Source of the DNA: Virgifigura deserti
GTDB taxonomy: Bacteria > Pseudomonadota > Alphaproteobacteria > Dongiales > Dongiaceae
Length of the DNA stretch: 64,000 nt
Assembly (NCBI GenBank): GCA_003576685.1
Contig: QOZR01000006.1
Span: 245,202-309,201 of the forward strand
Direction: 5' to 3'
The notes beneath the pieces are model-generated. The model was not told the DNA's origin, did not search any database, and saw only the letters and a program-made list of their open reading frames with translations. The position numbers and the translations under genes are program-made. Shown here one piece after another: positions 27,869-36,615 of the stretch (position 1 is its first letter; each line of letters starts with the position of its first letter).

Positions 27869-28369
27869 ATGGAGCGCAGCTATTTTCAGCGTCTCGCGCG
27901 CTATAACGCCTGGGCGAACCGCAGGCTCTACGATGCCTGCGGTCGCCTGACGCGCGCGGACTATGTCGCGCAGCGCGCGGCGTTCTTCGGCTCGATCCAC
28001 AAGACGCTGAACCACCTTCTCGTGGCCGACCGCATCTGGCTCGGGCGCTTCATGGGAAAGTCCGCCGGCATCGATGCTCTCGACCAGATTCTCTTCGATG
28101 ATTTCGATGCGCTTAGAGCGGCTCGGATCGAGGAGGACGAGCGGATTCTGACGCTCGTGAGCGGCTACAGCGACAGTGCGCTGCAAGGCGTGCTCGCCTA
28201 CCGGAATGTCGCCGGCGAGGCGAAGACGACGCCCCTCGTCTGGGCGCTCGCTCATTTCTTCAACCACCAGACTCACCATCGCGGGCAAGCCCACGCGATG
28301 CTCTCGGGGACGCCGGTGCCCCCACCGCCCCTGGATCTCCTGTATTTTCTGCCCGAGGATGCTGTCTGA
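27869..28369 (+). CDS. DinB-family protein (DUF664-like)
   Basis: 166-residue four-helix-bundle protein of the DinB/YfiT superfamily. The metal-site histidines are visible as T-L-N-H-L-L (about residue 48) and H-F-F-N-H-Q-T-H-H-R-G-Q near 129-139. Family members are often metal-dependent, thiol-linked enzymes. It starts 15 bases after the DUF1127 gene. Substrate unknown. Confidence 0.85.
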   Translation: MERSYFQRLARYNAWANRRLYDACGRLTRADYVAQRAAFFGSIHKTLNHLLVADRIWLGRFMGKSAGIDALDQILFDDFDALRAARIEEDERILTLVSGYSDSALQGVLAYRNVAGEAKTTPLVWALAHFFNHQTHHRGQAHAMLSGTPVPPPPLDLLYFLPEDAV

Positions 28370-28400
28370 GGACGCCGGTTAAACGACTCGTCGCCTTTCT

Positions 28401-29516
28401 TCAGAGGGGAAGCGACTCGGTTTCGGGATCGACGCACTTTGCCGTGGTGCCGCTCGGCGCCGCTTCGGCGAAGGTCATCGTGAAGCGCGTTCCCGGGTGG
28501 GTCGGATCCAGTTCGACCTTGCTGTCCAGGCTTGCCGCCATCCCATCGACGATCTGCCGGCCAATGCCGGTTCCGAGGGCAGCCGTTTCCGAAGCCGCCT
28601 GACCCACCCCGTCATCCTCGACGACGAGCGACAGCAAGCGGAAATCCAGTCGGCGGATATGCACGCGGATCGGTCCGGCGCCGTTGGGATAGGCATATTT
28701 GAAGGCATTCGTGATCAACTCGGTGACGATCACGCCGACCGCGATGGCGCGGTCCGGCACCAGCCGCACATCGTCGGCGGACAGGACCAACTGGTCGCCC
28801 TTTCCGTCGGAGGTCCGCCGCAGGTCCGCGATCAGCGACTCGAGATACTGGTCCATTTCGACGAACCGCACGTCGTCGGAAGTGTACAGCCGTTGATGGA
28901 CCTGGCTCACCGCGAACACGCGCTCGCTCGCCTGTAGCAAGGCCTGTTTGGCGTCCGGGTCCTTGGTCACCGACGTCTGCAGGCGGATCAGCGAGGCGAT
29001 GAGCTGAAGGCTATTGGCCACGCGATGATTGACCTCGCGTAGCAGGACCGCCTGCTTCGTCGCGAGCGCTTCGAGCCGCTCCTTGGCCCGGCGGACCTCC
29101 TGTTCCGCCTCCTCCTTGGCGCGGCGCAGCCGAAGCTGCTGCATGGCAGCCTCGATGGCGTTGCGCAGCAGGTCGAGGAACTGGCCCTGCACGTCCTTGA
29201 TGACGAAGTCCTCGGCTCCGGCCTTCAGCGCTGCGACGGCAATCTTCAGATCCTCGCTTCCCGTGACATAGATGATGGGCGGGCAGTCCGGCAGGCTCTT
29301 GAGCGCCGCCAACGTCGTGAGGCCGTCCTGTTCGGGCATGAAGTGGTCCAGGCCGATGACGTCGAAGCCGCCCGCCGCCGCCTTCGCCGTGCCGTCTCGC
29401 CCATTGTGAGCGACGTCGACGCTGACGCCGTGACGGGCGAGACCCTTCGCGACGAGGCGGGCGATGCCGGGATCGTCGTCGATATAAAGGACGCGGGGCG
29501 CCGCCGGCAGATTCAC
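28401..29516 (-). CDS. Receiver-HWE/HisKA_2 hybrid kinase
   Basis: 371-residue cytoplasmic protein with an N-terminal receiver (D57 in G-L-D-H-F-M-P, K107) joined by a coiled coil (about 128-158) to a HisKA_2 kinase. H164 is in E-V-N-H-R-V-A-N-S-L, with ATPase N-box T-E-L-I-T-N-A-F-K-Y and G-boxes D-D-G-V-G and G-T-G-I-G. A kinase driven by its own receiver fits a phosphorelay, taking phosphate or a conformational cue from the two upstream genes. It overlaps the Rcp1-like gene by 4 bases. No DNA-binding output. Confidence 0.9.
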   Translation of the reverse strand: MNLPAAPRVLYIDDDPGIARLVAKGLARHGVSVDVAHNGRDGTAKAAAGGFDVIGLDHFMPEQDGLTTLAALKSLPDCPPIIYVTGSEDLKIAVAALKAGAEDFVIKDVQGQFLDLLRNAIEAAMQQLRLRRAKEEAEQEVRRAKERLEALATKQAVLLREVNHRVANSLQLIASLIRLQTSVTKDPDAKQALLQASERVFAVSQVHQRLYTSDDVRFVEMDQYLESLIADLRRTSDGKGDQLVLSADDVRLVPDRAIAVGVIVTELITNAFKYAYPNGAGPIRVHIRRLDFRLLSLVVEDDGVGQAASETAALGTGIGRQIVDGMAASLDSKVELDPTHPGTRFTMTFAEAAPSGTTAKCVDPETESLPL

Positions 29517-29959
29517 TCGGCGTCTCCCGGAATCTCGGGCACCTGTATCACCGAGAAGAACAGGCCGAGCTGGCGGATCGCGTTGGCGAACCCCTCATAA
29601 TCGACCGGCTTGGTGATGTAGACGTTGCAGCCGAGATCGTAGCACCGCTCGATCTCCGCCTGATCGTCGGTGGTCGTCAGAACGACGACGGGAATGAGCC
29701 GCGTATGCTCGTTCGTCTTGATCGCCTTCAGGATGTCGACGCCGCTCATATCGGGCAGATTGAGATCGAGCAGCAACAGGCACGCCTTGTTCGCGCTGGG
29801 CAGGCCGCTGCGGTCGGGACCGAGCATGTGGTCCAGCGCGGCGCCGCCGGTGGTGAACGGCAGGATCCGATTGTTGACGCCGGCGCGTCGGATGTTCTTC
29901 TCGATCAGCCGGGCGTGGCCGGGATCGTCTTCGACCATGATGATGGTGACGGGCTGCAT
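29513..29959 (-). CDS. Rcp1-like single-domain response regulator
   Basis: 148-residue receiver of the Rcp1 class (partners of phytochrome-type kinases). Acidic residues are in M-V-E-D-D, the phospho-acceptor is D65 in L-L-D-L-N-L-P-D, T95-T97 stand in V-L-T-T-T, and K117 is in I-T-K-P-V. The length and the C-terminal F-F-S-V-I-Q extension are typical. It lies between two kinase genes in one operon and overlaps the downstream one (ATGA). Confidence 0.9.
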   Translation of the reverse strand: MQPVTIIMVEDDPGHARLIEKNIRRAGVNNRILPFTTGGAALDHMLGPDRSGLPSANKACLLLLDLNLPDMSGVDILKAIKTNEHTRLIPVVVLTTTDDQAEIERCYDLGCNVYITKPVDYEGFANAIRQLGLFFSVIQVPEIPGDAE

Positions 29960-29972
29960 GCTTCAACTCATG

Positions 29973-32006
29973 TCAAGTTGCGTTACGGGCTGCAAATGCA
30001 TTCCTCGGCAAGGTTATCGCGAAGATCGAGCCTCTGCCGAGTTCGGACTCGCAGGTGATCGTGCCGCCCAACCGGCGGACCAGGGTCCGGACATGGGGCA
30101 GGCCGATACCCTCGCCGGGGCGGTCCTGCGCACCGGCCCGGCGGAAGAGGTCGAAGATCCGCTCGTGATCCTTCGGATCGATCCCGCGGCCGTTGTCCTT
30201 GATCTCGTACCGTAAGGTCGCCGGTTGCTCGCTCCCTCTGACGAGAATTCGGCCAGGGCGTCGATCATCCAGATATTTGACGGCATTCTCCAGGAGATTG
30301 GTGAAGACCTGCTCGATTGCGAGTCGGTCGCTGACCAGGGATGGCATCGCGCCGATCTCGATCTCGGCGCCGCGTTCCTGAAGCTGGTGCTGTAAGGTAT
30401 CGGCGATCGAGGCGACCAGCTCTTCCATGTCCAGCCGCTCGGGCGCGAACTTCCGGCGGCCCTCCCGGGACAGCTTCAGGATCGCCGAGATCAGGCGGTC
30501 CATCTTCGCCGTGGACGCCTTGATGAAGCCCAGCGCCTCGGCGAACTCCTCGTCGATGGACGGCTGGCCGCCGCTTGGACCGTCGCCTCCGTTGGGGCCG
30601 CCATTGGAGCTTGCCGGAACCGGCTCCTGCGCGGCGAGCCGCTCGGCGACCGCCGCCCGTACCGCCTCGAGCTCGCTGGTGAAGCCCATGATGTTGACGA
30701 GCGGTGCTCGAAGGTCGTGCGAGATGACATAGGCGAAGCGCTGAATCTCCTCGTTCGCGTCGCGCAGCTCGCCGGTTCGCGCCGCGACGATCAATTCGAG
30801 ATTCTCGTTGACGGCCCGGAGATCCGCCTGCGTCTGTTCGAGCGCATGGGTTCGCTCCTTTACGCGCTGCTCCAGGGTGTCGTTGATTTGGTGCAACGCG
30901 TCCTTCGCCAGTTCCGCCGTCCGGGCGGCGCGCGCCTGCAACCACGTGGCGCCGGCCAGCAGAACGGTCACGAGCGCACCGCCGGCGAAGAAGAATGGCA
31001 CCATCCCTCTGCTGGACCTGAGCTCGAACTCGGGACGAGTGGCGAAGAAGATGGTCCAGCGGCGCCCGGCCACCTCGACGGGAAGCATTCCGGTGAATCG
31101 TGGCGCATCGGCTCCCGCTCCGGCAGGGCGATCGGAATCCGAGCGATAGAGAAGGTTCTCCGGCGCGATGTCGCCGTCATAGACCTGAAACCGGAGCTCG
31201 GGATTGCGCTCTTCGGTAAAAATGGCGTCGAACAGATCGTGGGCCCGGAACGGGCTGTAGACGAAACCGAGCAGCGTCGCGCGTCGCTCGGCCACCTCGT
31301 CCGGGACTTTCCCCGTCTCATAGACCGGGAGATAGATCAGGAAGCCAGGCTGCTTGCGATCGTCGATCTCCTGCACCAACTCGACCCTCCCGGAGGCGCT
31401 GGGCAGGCCGCTGTCGCGGGCGCGCTCCATCGCGGCCCGCCGTACCGGATCGGTGAACATGTCATAGCCGATGGCCGATTGATTGCGCCGGTCGAGCGGC
31501 TCGAGATAGAGGATCGCGTGATATTCGGATCGCGGATCGTGCGGCCAGATCTCGAAGCCGGCGATGCCCTGCCGCTGCATGGCGGCGGTGAGTTCATCCC
31601 GCCGGTCCGCCGGAACGCGCCGGGAGAAGCCGATTCCCTGGACCCCGGGATAGCGCTCCAGAAGCTGCAGCCGGTCCACATAGGTCGCAAAGCCGTTTCG
31701 GTCGACATCGTCGCTTGCGGTGAAGAGCCCCGCTGCGCCGCGCAGCACCGCCACATAGGTTTCCAGGCGATCCTGAATGCCGTCCAGCTTTCGCTCGATG
31801 CCATGCTGAAACCGCTCCCGGTCCTCGGCCTCGGCGACGCGCCAGAGCTGCATCGCGACCGCGAGCGAGAACAGAAGACCGATCAGCAGGACGAACGTCG
31901 GAACCACGATGTGGCGCAACCCCATCGCGGTGCGAAGTGCCGACGCGAAGCCGCGGGAAAAGCCGCCGGGGAAGCCGCCATGTGGGGGGCTCTGTTCCAG
32001 TCGCAT
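29973..32006 (-). CDS. CHASE-domain sensor histidine kinase
   Basis: 677-residue membrane kinase. TM1 is at about 33-53, a periplasmic CHASE domain at about 80-300 (Y-P-G-V-Q-G-I-G-F-S-R-R core), and TM2 at about 335-356. A coiled coil follows, then HisKA with H430 in V-I-S-H-D-L-R-A-P-L and HATPase motifs N-L-L-E-N-A-V-K-Y, D-N-G-R-G-I and G-E-G-I-G-L. A Gly/Pro/Ser-rich insert (about 465-485) sits in the dimerisation region. CHASE domains sense small extracellular ligands; the ligand here is unknown. First gene of a three-gene sensory operon. Confidence 0.92.
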   Translation of the reverse strand: MRLEQSPPHGGFPGGFSRGFASALRTAMGLRHIVVPTFVLLIGLLFSLAVAMQLWRVAEAEDRERFQHGIERKLDGIQDRLETYVAVLRGAAGLFTASDDVDRNGFATYVDRLQLLERYPGVQGIGFSRRVPADRRDELTAAMQRQGIAGFEIWPHDPRSEYHAILYLEPLDRRNQSAIGYDMFTDPVRRAAMERARDSGLPSASGRVELVQEIDDRKQPGFLIYLPVYETGKVPDEVAERRATLLGFVYSPFRAHDLFDAIFTEERNPELRFQVYDGDIAPENLLYRSDSDRPAGAGADAPRFTGMLPVEVAGRRWTIFFATRPEFELRSSRGMVPFFFAGGALVTVLLAGATWLQARAARTAELAKDALHQINDTLEQRVKERTHALEQTQADLRAVNENLELIVAARTGELRDANEEIQRFAYVISHDLRAPLVNIMGFTSELEAVRAAVAERLAAQEPVPASSNGGPNGGDGPSGGQPSIDEEFAEALGFIKASTAKMDRLISAILKLSREGRRKFAPERLDMEELVASIADTLQHQLQERGAEIEIGAMPSLVSDRLAIEQVFTNLLENAVKYLDDRRPGRILVRGSEQPATLRYEIKDNGRGIDPKDHERIFDLFRRAGAQDRPGEGIGLPHVRTLVRRLGGTITCESELGRGSIFAITLPRNAFAARNAT

Positions 32007-32146
32007 GATCTCCGTGACGGGCGCATCGAACCGGCCCGCACCGAGATCCGGACCTACGAGGCTCGTAAAGTAATGGTCTCGGCGCCAAGGCGCTACGAGG
32101 CTTGCCCGGAGATGGCCAGACGAGACGGTGACCCGTCAGGCCCGCC

Positions 32147-32190
32147 TTCTTCAGGCCAGCTTTCTCAGGCCAGCTCTCTTCAGGCCGGGT
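32147..32190. repeat. Three imperfect 14-15 bp tandem copies
   Basis: TTCTTCAGGCCAGCT, TTCTCAGGCCAGCTC and TCTTCAGGCC follow each other around the stop codon of the PmtA-like gene. Probably a replication-slippage array; no function is apparent. Confidence 0.5.
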
Positions 32191-32776
32191 GCCCCGCCGA
32201 GGCCATGTCGAACGTTCCGTGCCGGTGATACAGCCAGACGCTGGCGGGCGGCAGATTGTTGAGAACCCGCCCTTTGACCTGGCCGGTCAGCCCCAGCTCA
32301 CGCCGCGACAGTGGCGAGAACAGCCCGTAGGTGAACTGGATGAACGGCGCTTCCGGCTCGAGCAGGGCGAAGCTCTGCTCGACGATGGCACGCCGGACGG
32401 ACTTCCGCATCGACAGGATCGGCAGGCTGGACACCACGGCGCTTGCCCGGTCGATGCCATGCGGGCGCAGCGTCTCCACGAGAGTCGCGGCATCGCCAAG
32501 TACGACCGTAACGTCCGAATAGCGGTCGCGAAGCAGCCCGTGGAGGGTGGGGTCCCGCTCAACTACGATCAGGCGGTCGGCACTAACGCCGGCCCCGAGG
32601 AGCGCGCGGGTGACCACACCGGTGCCGCCTCCGAGTTCGACTACAGGACCTGTCGCCTCCGGCGGAACCAGCCGCGCCATCGCTTCCGCCAATTGGCGGC
32701 TGCTCGGCGTTATCGCGCCGATCTTCAGTGGGTCCTTCAGCCAAAGCTTGAACAGCAGATTCGATTGGCTCCGCAT
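32180..32776 (-). CDS. PmtA-like phospholipid N-methyltransferase
   Basis: 198-residue SAM-dependent methyltransferase. Motif I is V-V-E-L-G-G-G-T-G-V-V-T, followed by V-V-E-R-D and then V-V-S-S-L-P-I-L-S-M and Q-F-T-Y-G, which match the soluble PmtA family making phosphatidylcholine from phosphatidylethanolamine. The N-terminal amphipathic L-L-F-K-L-W-L-K-D-P-L-K fits membrane association. A related rRNA-dimethylase-like protein is the main alternative. Stand-alone gene. Confidence 0.75.
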   Translation of the reverse strand: MRSQSNLLFKLWLKDPLKIGAITPSSRQLAEAMARLVPPEATGPVVELGGGTGVVTRALLGAGVSADRLIVVERDPTLHGLLRDRYSDVTVVLGDAATLVETLRPHGIDRASAVVSSLPILSMRKSVRRAIVEQSFALLEPEAPFIQFTYGLFSPLSRRELGLTGQVKGRVLNNLPPASVWLYHRHGTFDMASAGHPA

Positions 32777-33152
32777 CTGTCTGGAATCGCCTTTCAGAGG
32801 TTCGTGTTGAGGAAAATCCTGTTGGAAGGTCCGATGTCTCTATCCTTCACTTCCGCTTCGGCGACGGCGGTCGTTTGGCGGAACCGCTCTCGTTCGTGGT
32901 TAATTAGCAACCTCCGCTGTGGAAAACCAGCCTTCCGTTACTGGCGCCCCGTTTCCCGGGCGGCGCTGGCAGGTCGCTAAGGTCCTGACTCCACGATGTT
33001 TCGGCGTCCGGCTCCTGGATGTGTTAGCTCGCGGGCGTCAATCTAGCGCCCCATCACTAACGCTTGGTGTCCAAGCCGGGCGTCGCCACATTAGGAGGCG
33101 TCTGGCTTCGCGATCCAGTGACCAACGCGTGGCGGCGAGTGGGTGGGGCCTC
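32777..33152. other. Intergenic region, nothing recognised
   Basis: About 375 bases between the methyltransferase start and the stop of the quinone oxidoreductase. No convincing gene, RNA fold or repeat was seen. AT-richer patches near 32815-32835 and 32895-32910 could hold the methyltransferase promoter. Confidence 0.5.
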
Positions 33153-34151
33153 TTAGGCGCTCCCAGCCGCGCCGCCGGTCGTCAGCACCACTTTGCCGGT
33201 GGATCGGCGATCGCGCAGGAGCGCCAGGGCGCGGCCAGCTTCCGCCAAATCGAGCCGGTACGACAGATGCGGCTTGAGCCGGCCCTCGCGATACCAGACG
33301 AACATCTCGTCGAATGCCGCCGCCAGCCTGTCGGGCTGGTGCTTGCGATAGGACCCCCAATAGAGGCCGAACACCGCAAGATTCTTCACCAGCAGGATGT
33401 TGGCCGGAATCTGCGGCACAGTGCCGCTGGCGAAGCCGACGGTCACGAGCCGCGCATTCCAGTTCGTGCAGCGCAGCGAGGCGTCGAACGGCTCTCCGCC
33501 GACCGGGTCGAAGACCACGTCCGCGCCGCTGCCGTCGCAGATCTCCTTGACCCGGGCGCGGATGTTCTCCGCGCGATAGTCGATCAGATGGTCGGCGCCA
33601 TGCGCCGCCGCGACGGCCAGCTTCTCGGCCCCGCCGGCCGTCGCGATCACCGTCGCGCCGAGCGCCTTGCCGATCTCTACCGCGGTCAGGCCGACGCCGC
33701 CCGCCGCGCCATGCACCAGCAGGATCTCGCCCGGGCGCAGATCGGCGCGCCAGCGTAGCGCCGCATGCGAGGTGCCGTAGGCGATGGCGAAGCCGGCGGC
33801 GGTGGCGAAATCCATCTCCGCCGGAATGCCGAAGACGTCCGATTCACGGGCCAGCGCCTGCTCGGCGAAGCCGCCATGATCGAGCAGCGCGACGACCCGG
33901 TCGCCGGGGCGGACTTTCGTAACGCCCGGGCCGCAGTCGCTCACCAGCCCGGCCGCCTCCAAGCCGGGGCTGAAGGGTAGGTGCGGCTTTTCCTGATACT
34001 GCCCGGCGACCATCAGGATGTCGGCGAAGTTCACGCCGGCCGCCCGCACGTCGATCCGCACCTCTCCCGGTCCGGGCGCGGGCGGGGCCGGATGTTCGGC
34101 TAGGACGAGATCTTCCGGCTTGCCCCAGGCCTCACAGAGAATGGCGCGCAT
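33153..34151 (-). CDS. NADPH:quinone oxidoreductase family protein (MDR superfamily)
   Basis: 332-residue zinc-independent medium-chain reductase. An N-terminal GroES-like domain contains A-A-G-V-N-F-A-D-I-L, and the Rossmann segment reads L-V-H-G-A-A-G-G-V-G-L-T. It likely reduces quinones or enoyl/enone compounds with NADPH. It lies 12 bases downstream of the asparaginase on the same strand, so the two may be co-transcribed without an evident shared pathway. Confidence 0.87.
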   Translation of the reverse strand: MRAILCEAWGKPEDLVLAEHPAPPAPGPGEVRIDVRAAGVNFADILMVAGQYQEKPHLPFSPGLEAAGLVSDCGPGVTKVRPGDRVVALLDHGGFAEQALARESDVFGIPAEMDFATAAGFAIAYGTSHAALRWRADLRPGEILLVHGAAGGVGLTAVEIGKALGATVIATAGGAEKLAVAAAHGADHLIDYRAENIRARVKEICDGSGADVVFDPVGGEPFDASLRCTNWNARLVTVGFASGTVPQIPANILLVKNLAVFGLYWGSYRKHQPDRLAAAFDEMFVWYREGRLKPHLSYRLDLAEAGRALALLRDRRSTGKVVLTTGGAAGSA

Positions 34152-34163
34152 CGCTGCGTCTCC

Positions 34164-35231
34164 TCAGCCGCTGCAGATCGGGCAGCCGGCGGAGGGCCGG
34201 ATGCGCCCCGTCTCGAGGCCGACCCGGTTCCGGACCGGCGGCGCCAACTGCTCCGCGAGGGCACGTTCCTGGTCGGCGGAGAGCAGCTTCAGATGCCGCA
34301 GGACACAACCCATCGCGACCTCGGCCGCGCGGCCGGCGCCGTCGTCAACCTTAAGGGCCACCCCAAGGCCAAGCGTCGGCAGCGCCGCCGCGTAAACGCC
34401 CTCGGCCCCGGTCTTGAGCGCGACCGCCGCCCCGGTGACCTCCATCACGGCGGTACAGAACCGGCCGGTGCCCGCGACCATGAAGGGCTCTGCCGCCATC
34501 GCCGCCAGGATCCGCCGCGCAGCCGCAGCCCGGGCGGGCGGCAGGCGGTCCGGATCGGCCAGCCGGGCCATCGCCATCGCGGTATTGCCGAGTGGAATTC
34601 CGATGACGGGAATGCCGCAGCCGTCGATCCCGCGCGGCGCGTCGCCGAGATCGAGCCCGGCCATCTGCTCCAGAAGCCCCAGGATCCGCTGCTGCACCGA
34701 ATGCTCGTACCGGATATAGCCCTGCGTCGGCTCACCGAGATGGCGCGCCGTCGTCAGGAACCCGGCATGCTTGCCCGAGCAGTTGTTGTAGGCGGCGGTC
34801 GGCGCCGTCCCGGCGCGGATCAGCGCCTCGGCCGACGCTGTGTGATAGGGCAGGTGACTGCCGCATTCGAGGTCCGCGACGCTGCAGCCGATTCGCGGCA
34901 GCCAGGCGGTAACGGCCTCGACATGGCGCGGCTCGCCGCTGTGCGAGGCGCAAGCCAGGGCGATTTCGGCCGGTCCGAGCCCGAAGGCATCCGCCGCGCC
35001 GCTTTCGACCAGCGGTAGCGCCTGCAGCGGCTTGATCGCCGATCGGCCATAGACCGGCCGCTCGATATCGCCCCAGGATGCCACGACTGTCCCCCCGGCA
35101 TCGACAACGGCCACGGCCGCCCGATGCCGGCTCTCCACCATGCCACCGCGCGTGACCTCGACGACTAGCGGGTTCGCGGTCGGCTGGCCTTCGATGCTCG
35201 AGACCGAGGTCTTCATGTGTTGGTGCGGCAT
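34164..35231 (-). CDS. L-asparaginase, Rhizobium etli (ReAV/AnsA) type
   Basis: 355-residue asparaginase of the PF06089 family, hydrolysing asparagine to aspartate and ammonia; unrelated to classical type I/II enzymes. Residues corresponding to the ReAV active site are all present at a constant offset of 16: S64/K67 (G-R-S-A-I-K-P), C151/K154 (N-N-C-S-G-K-H) and zinc-binding C205 (D-G-C-G-I-P). ATG 35231 or 35216; neither has a strong ribosome site. Confidence 0.9.
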   Translation of the reverse strand: MPHQHMKTSVSSIEGQPTANPLVVEVTRGGMVESRHRAAVAVVDAGGTVVASWGDIERPVYGRSAIKPLQALPLVESGAADAFGLGPAEIALACASHSGEPRHVEAVTAWLPRIGCSVADLECGSHLPYHTASAEALIRAGTAPTAAYNNCSGKHAGFLTTARHLGEPTQGYIRYEHSVQQRILGLLEQMAGLDLGDAPRGIDGCGIPVIGIPLGNTAMAMARLADPDRLPPARAAAARRILAAMAAEPFMVAGTGRFCTAVMEVTGAAVALKTGAEGVYAAALPTLGLGVALKVDDGAGRAAEVAMGCVLRHLKLLSADQERALAEQLAPPVRNRVGLETGRIRPSAGCPICSG

Positions 35232-35343
35232 TGCGGAGTGATGATTCCGGCTCGGTTGCGAAATCCGTCAGGCAGGCAAACACCTTGCCTCAGCCATGGG
35301 CCTGGTACAAGGTCTTGCCAAGTCTCACAAAAGCGGAGCAGCG

Positions 35344-35898
35344 ATGCGCGGCTATTTCGGCATCGGCGTGGAAGGCGTCAGCAAGCCGATGAATCTAGGG
35401 GCGCTGCTGCGGACCGGGCACGCCTTCGGCGCCAGCTTCGCCTTCACCATCGCCGCGACGTTCGATGCGCGCGCAACGGCAAATGCCGATACCTCGGACG
35501 CGATCGTCAATCTTCCGTTCCATACCTTCCCTGACGTGGAGTCCCTGTCGCTGCCGGCCGGCTGCCGTCTCGTCGGCCTCGAGCTGGTACCCGACGCCTT
35601 CGAGCTGCCGAGCTTTCGCCATCCGCGGCAGGCTGCCTATGTGCTCGGCGCCGAGCGCGGCAGCCTGTCGCCCGCGCTGATCGAGCGCTGCGATTTTCTG
35701 ATCCGCATCCCGACCCGGTTCTGCGTCAATCTCGGCGTCGCCGGTGCGCTCGCCATGTATGACCGGATGCTCAGCCTCGGCCGTTTCGCCGAACGCCCGG
35801 TCCGGGCCGGCGGGCCGGTCGCGACGCCAACCCCGACCGCCCACCGTCATGGCGAGCCGATCTGGAAGAAGAAGCAGCGCCGCCGGCTGAGGGGCTGA
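35344..35898 (+). CDS. SpoU/TrmH-family RNA 2'-O-methyltransferase-like protein
   Basis: 184-residue protein of the SPOUT knot family. Motif 1 is N-L-G-A-L-L-R-T-G-H-A-F-G-A, motif 2 is V-L-G-A-E-R-G-S-L-S, and motif 3 is N-L-G-V-A-G-A-L-A-M-Y. A basic C-terminal tail (W-K-K-K-Q-R-R-R) suits RNA contact. GGAG upstream supports ATG 35344. It probably methylates a ribose in tRNA or rRNA; the target is unknown. Confidence 0.85.
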   Translation: MRGYFGIGVEGVSKPMNLGALLRTGHAFGASFAFTIAATFDARATANADTSDAIVNLPFHTFPDVESLSLPAGCRLVGLELVPDAFELPSFRHPRQAAYVLGAERGSLSPALIERCDFLIRIPTRFCVNLGVAGALAMYDRMLSLGRFAERPVRAGGPVATPTPTAHRHGEPIWKKKQRRRLRG

Positions 35899-35928
35899 CC
35901 CAAAGGGGGGGGTGACCAGGGGGACTGA

Positions 35929-36615
35929 TCAGAACGCCTTCAGGCGGTTGACGATGGTGCCGAGGATACCGGTCAGCTTGACCGGCCCGTCGGCGACCAC
36001 GAGGCAGAGGCAGTCCTCGTCCGCGTCGATGACTTGGCGATGCGTGACGGACGGGTCGGAGACCCGGACATCGCCGCGCCGACAGCGGCCGTATTCGTCG
36101 GAGAACCCGCCGGCCAGGACCAGGACGGCCTCTGTTGCCGTATGGCCATGCCGTGGCAGCGCCAGCCCCGCCCGGATCCGCATCAAGCGGGTTCGCGTCG
36201 GCGGCCGGCCAAGCCGCAGATCGGCCATGTGCAGCCCGGGCATGACCCACTGCCAGGGGAGAGATCGCAAGTCGCCGCCGATGACGTCGCGCAACGGCTG
36301 CGGCAGAACCGGATCATCCGGCGCCGGATGATCGCGCGCCGGCCCCGATTCCACCTCTGCGCGCGCTTCCGCATCCGCCGCCATGCCCGCTTCGTTATCC
36401 AGCCGCGGCAGGACCGTCTGCAAGCAGTCCGGGGCGATCTCCACCGGCGGCAGGTTCGCCAGCAGAATGCCGCCGAGCGTCTCGTAATCGAGGCTGCGAC
36501 GTTGGCAGCCCGGGCAGAGCGCGAGGTGCGTTGCGATCAGCAGCGCCATCGGCTCGCTCAGCGACCCGGCCGCATAGGCCATCAGGCTCTCCTCGCTCGG
36601 GTGGTGCGCAGCCAT
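35929..36615 (-). CDS. chrR: ChrR-family zinc-binding anti-sigma factor
   Basis: 228-residue cytoplasmic anti-sigma factor. The N-terminal ZAS zinc site is H-x3-C-x2-C (H30, C34, C37, with a His at 5), matching Rhodobacter ChrR. The C-terminal half is a cupin with H-G-H-T-A-T-E-A-V-L-V-L-A-G-G-F and T-H-R. In Rhodobacter the pair responds to singlet oxygen. It starts 1 base after the sigma gene's last codon, so the two are tightly co-expressed. Confidence 0.9.
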   Translation of the reverse strand: MAAHHPSEESLMAYAAGSLSEPMALLIATHLALCPGCQRRSLDYETLGGILLANLPPVEIAPDCLQTVLPRLDNEAGMAADAEARAEVESGPARDHPAPDDPVLPQPLRDVIGGDLRSLPWQWVMPGLHMADLRLGRPPTRTRLMRIRAGLALPRHGHTATEAVLVLAGGFSDEYGRCRRGDVRVSDPSVTHRQVIDADEDCLCLVVADGPVKLTGILGTIVNRLKAF

